In this document: in pieces, positions 63,130 through 64,000 of the stretch | Numbering within the stretch: the stretch's first letter is position 1 | Layout of the letters: each line of letters starts with the position of its first letter | From: UBA2210 sp036825195 | Lineage (GTDB): Bacteria > Desulfobacterota > Syntrophia > Syntrophales > UBA2210 | Direction: 5' to 3' | Assembly: GCA_036825195.1 (NCBI GenBank) | Contig: DAISYQ010000007.1 | Location: 1-64,000 of the forward strand | Length of the DNA: 64,000 nucleotides | The notes under the pieces: model-generated | What the model was told of the DNA's origin: nothing | What the model saw: only the letters and a program-made list of their open reading frames with translations | Database searches by the model: none | Translations under genes and position numbers: made by a program

Positions 63130-64000
63130 ATGATGGGGGACATACCTTCTAGACCACTGAACTGTTCGGATCCATTGAAAATATGTCTTTTAACCTACAG
63201 AGGCAACCCCACGTGCGGAGGGCAGGGGGTGTATATCGATTATCTCAGCAGGGCCCTGGCAGAGCTGGGACATACGGTTGATATCATATCCGGCCCCCCC
63301 TATCCTGAACTGGCTGAGGGCATACAGCTCCACAAGCTGGCCAACCTTGATCTCTATAATCCCGACCATCTGTTCAAACCGGCGAGCTTGAGCGCTCTCT
63401 TGACATCACCGATTAACCAGCTGGAACTTCTCAGCATGTCATCGGGCGGTTTCCCGGAACCCTTCACATTTGGCCTGAGAACCTTCAACTACTTCAGAAA
63501 AAAGATGCCCCGTTACGATATCGTGCATGACAACCAGTGCCTCGCCTATGGCATCCTGGGTCTTCCGCGCCTTGGTTTTCCCACGGTGGCAACCATCCAC
63601 CACCCGATCACCGTTGACAGGGACGTGGAGATCAGTTCTGCCGGTTCCCTGCTGAAGAAGCTTAAGGCAAGGAGATGGTATTCCTTCCTCGGCATGCAGA
63701 AGTGGGTATCGCGCCGTCTGTCCCATATCATCACGGTCTCGGAATGTTCAAAGAAAGATATCAGTAAGGATTTCAAGACGTCGAGCCGGAGGTTCCGGGT
63801 TGTCCCAAACGGAATCAACACGGATTTCTTCTATCCTCTTCCCCATGTCAAACGTTCAGACAATCATATCATCGTGACAAACAGCGCCGATACTCCCCTA
63901 AAGGGACTAAGATATCTTCTCGAGGCGGTTGCTGCAATACGGAAGGAGAGAAATGTCACACTGACGGTGGTGGGCACACCGAAAAAGAACGGGGTTATCG
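63130..64000 (+). CDS. Group 1 (GT4-type) glycosyltransferase, cut by the window end
   Basis: Open frame of 290 codons with no stop before the right edge. The N-terminal part has CGGQGVYIDYLSRALAELGH, the glycine-rich loop of GT4 enzymes, then HDNQCLAYGILGL, TIHHPITVDRD, ITVSECSKKDI and PNGINTDFFYP (the usual VPNGID-F-P link between the two Rossmann halves). The C-terminal half has LKGLRYLLEAVAAI. It transfers a sugar from a nucleotide donor. GAGG lies nine bases before the ATG. The rest lies outside the window. Confidence 0.88.
   Translation, partial: MMGDIPSRPLNCSDPLKICLLTYRGNPTCGGQGVYIDYLSRALAELGHTVDIISGPPYPELAEGIQLHKLANLDLYNPDHLFKPASLSALLTSPINQLELLSMSSGGFPEPFTFGLRTFNYFRKKMPRYDIVHDNQCLAYGILGLPRLGFPTVATIHHPITVDRDVEISSAGSLLKKLKARRWYSFLGMQKWVSRRLSHIITVSECSKKDISKDFKTSSRRFRVVPNGINTDFFYPLPHVKRSDNHIIVTNSADTPLKGLRYLLEAVAAIRKERNVTLTVVGTPKKNGVI

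Noticed and set aside
1..64000. CRISPR arrays, insertion sequences, tRNA or rRNA genes
   Set aside because: No regularly spaced repeats, transposase-like genes or tRNA/rRNA sequence signatures were noticed on reading; a dedicated search would be needed to exclude a single tRNA.

Overview
The window looks like a chromosomal piece of an anaerobic, probably syntrophic or sulfur-metabolising member of the Desulfobacterota (old Deltaproteobacteria), of the Syntrophus/Syntrophorhabdus kind. This is inferred from the mix of genes: an enhancer-dependent (sigma-54) regulator with matching promoter elements, many PAS-domain sensor kinases, a tripartite tricarboxylate transporter (TTT), a tungstate ABC transporter, a radical-type 2-hydroxyacyl-CoA dehydratase with its ATP-driven activator, several crotonases and CoA ligase/transferase genes, and ferredoxin-type redox proteins. 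No rRNA, tRNA or CRISPR array was seen, so the taxonomic call is only moderate.

Layout. 0-3 kb: trkA-trkH potassium uptake. 3-12.1 kb: an AT-richer catabolic island with a sigma-54 activator, a sigma-54 promoter with two upstream palindromes, a carboxyltransferase subunit, tctC-tctB-tctA, a class III CoA-transferase and a metallo-beta-lactamase-fold hydrolase; together they suggest import, CoA activation and decarboxylation of a di- or tricarboxylate. 12.1-22.3 kb: a hairpin-rich spacer, an NtrC-type two-component pair, a lipoprotein-MscS operon, a PAS/HD-GYP protein and a small membrane protein. 22.7-26.3 kb: tungstate transporter tupABC behind a regulator with a periplasmic-binding-protein-like sensor domain. 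26.7-32 kb: an enoyl-CoA isomerase-like protein, a decayed acetyltransferase gene, a flavodoxin-ferredoxin fusion, a site-2 protease, a barrel protein, a double TM2 protein and a glutaredoxin/ferredoxin-thioredoxin reductase pair.

32.2-37.6 kb holds the most unusual region: a PAS histidine kinase and its NarL-type regulator, followed by three stand-alone histidine-kinase-type ATPase domains that lack a phosphoacceptor domain and have a damaged ATP-lid motif, plus a 107-residue protein made of two copies of a repeat also present at the N-terminus of one ATPase protein. Three of these four genes share a similar upstream sequence block. 37.8-42.5 kb: an MFS exporter, then an AT-rich accessory stretch with a GNAT acetyltransferase and two unrecognised genes.

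42.5-53.3 kb is one long plus-strand run of genes: TonB-dependent receptor, ExbB, ExbD, TonB, FmdE-like protein with zinc finger, methyltransferase, FecCD-type permease, ATPase, DUF364 (heavy-metal chelation) protein, periplasmic binding protein and a metallophosphoesterase. It is most simply a complete metal- or metal-chelate uptake system whose substrate is not known. 53.5-63 kb: two divergent acyl-CoA operons. The minus operon has an acyl-CoA ligase, crotonases, a MaoC hydratase and two phosphatases, and one gene has its start codon in the loop of a 15-bp hairpin. The plus operon has the two 2-hydroxyacyl-CoA dehydratase subunits, an SDR dehydrogenase and the activator. The window ends inside a glycosyltransferase gene.
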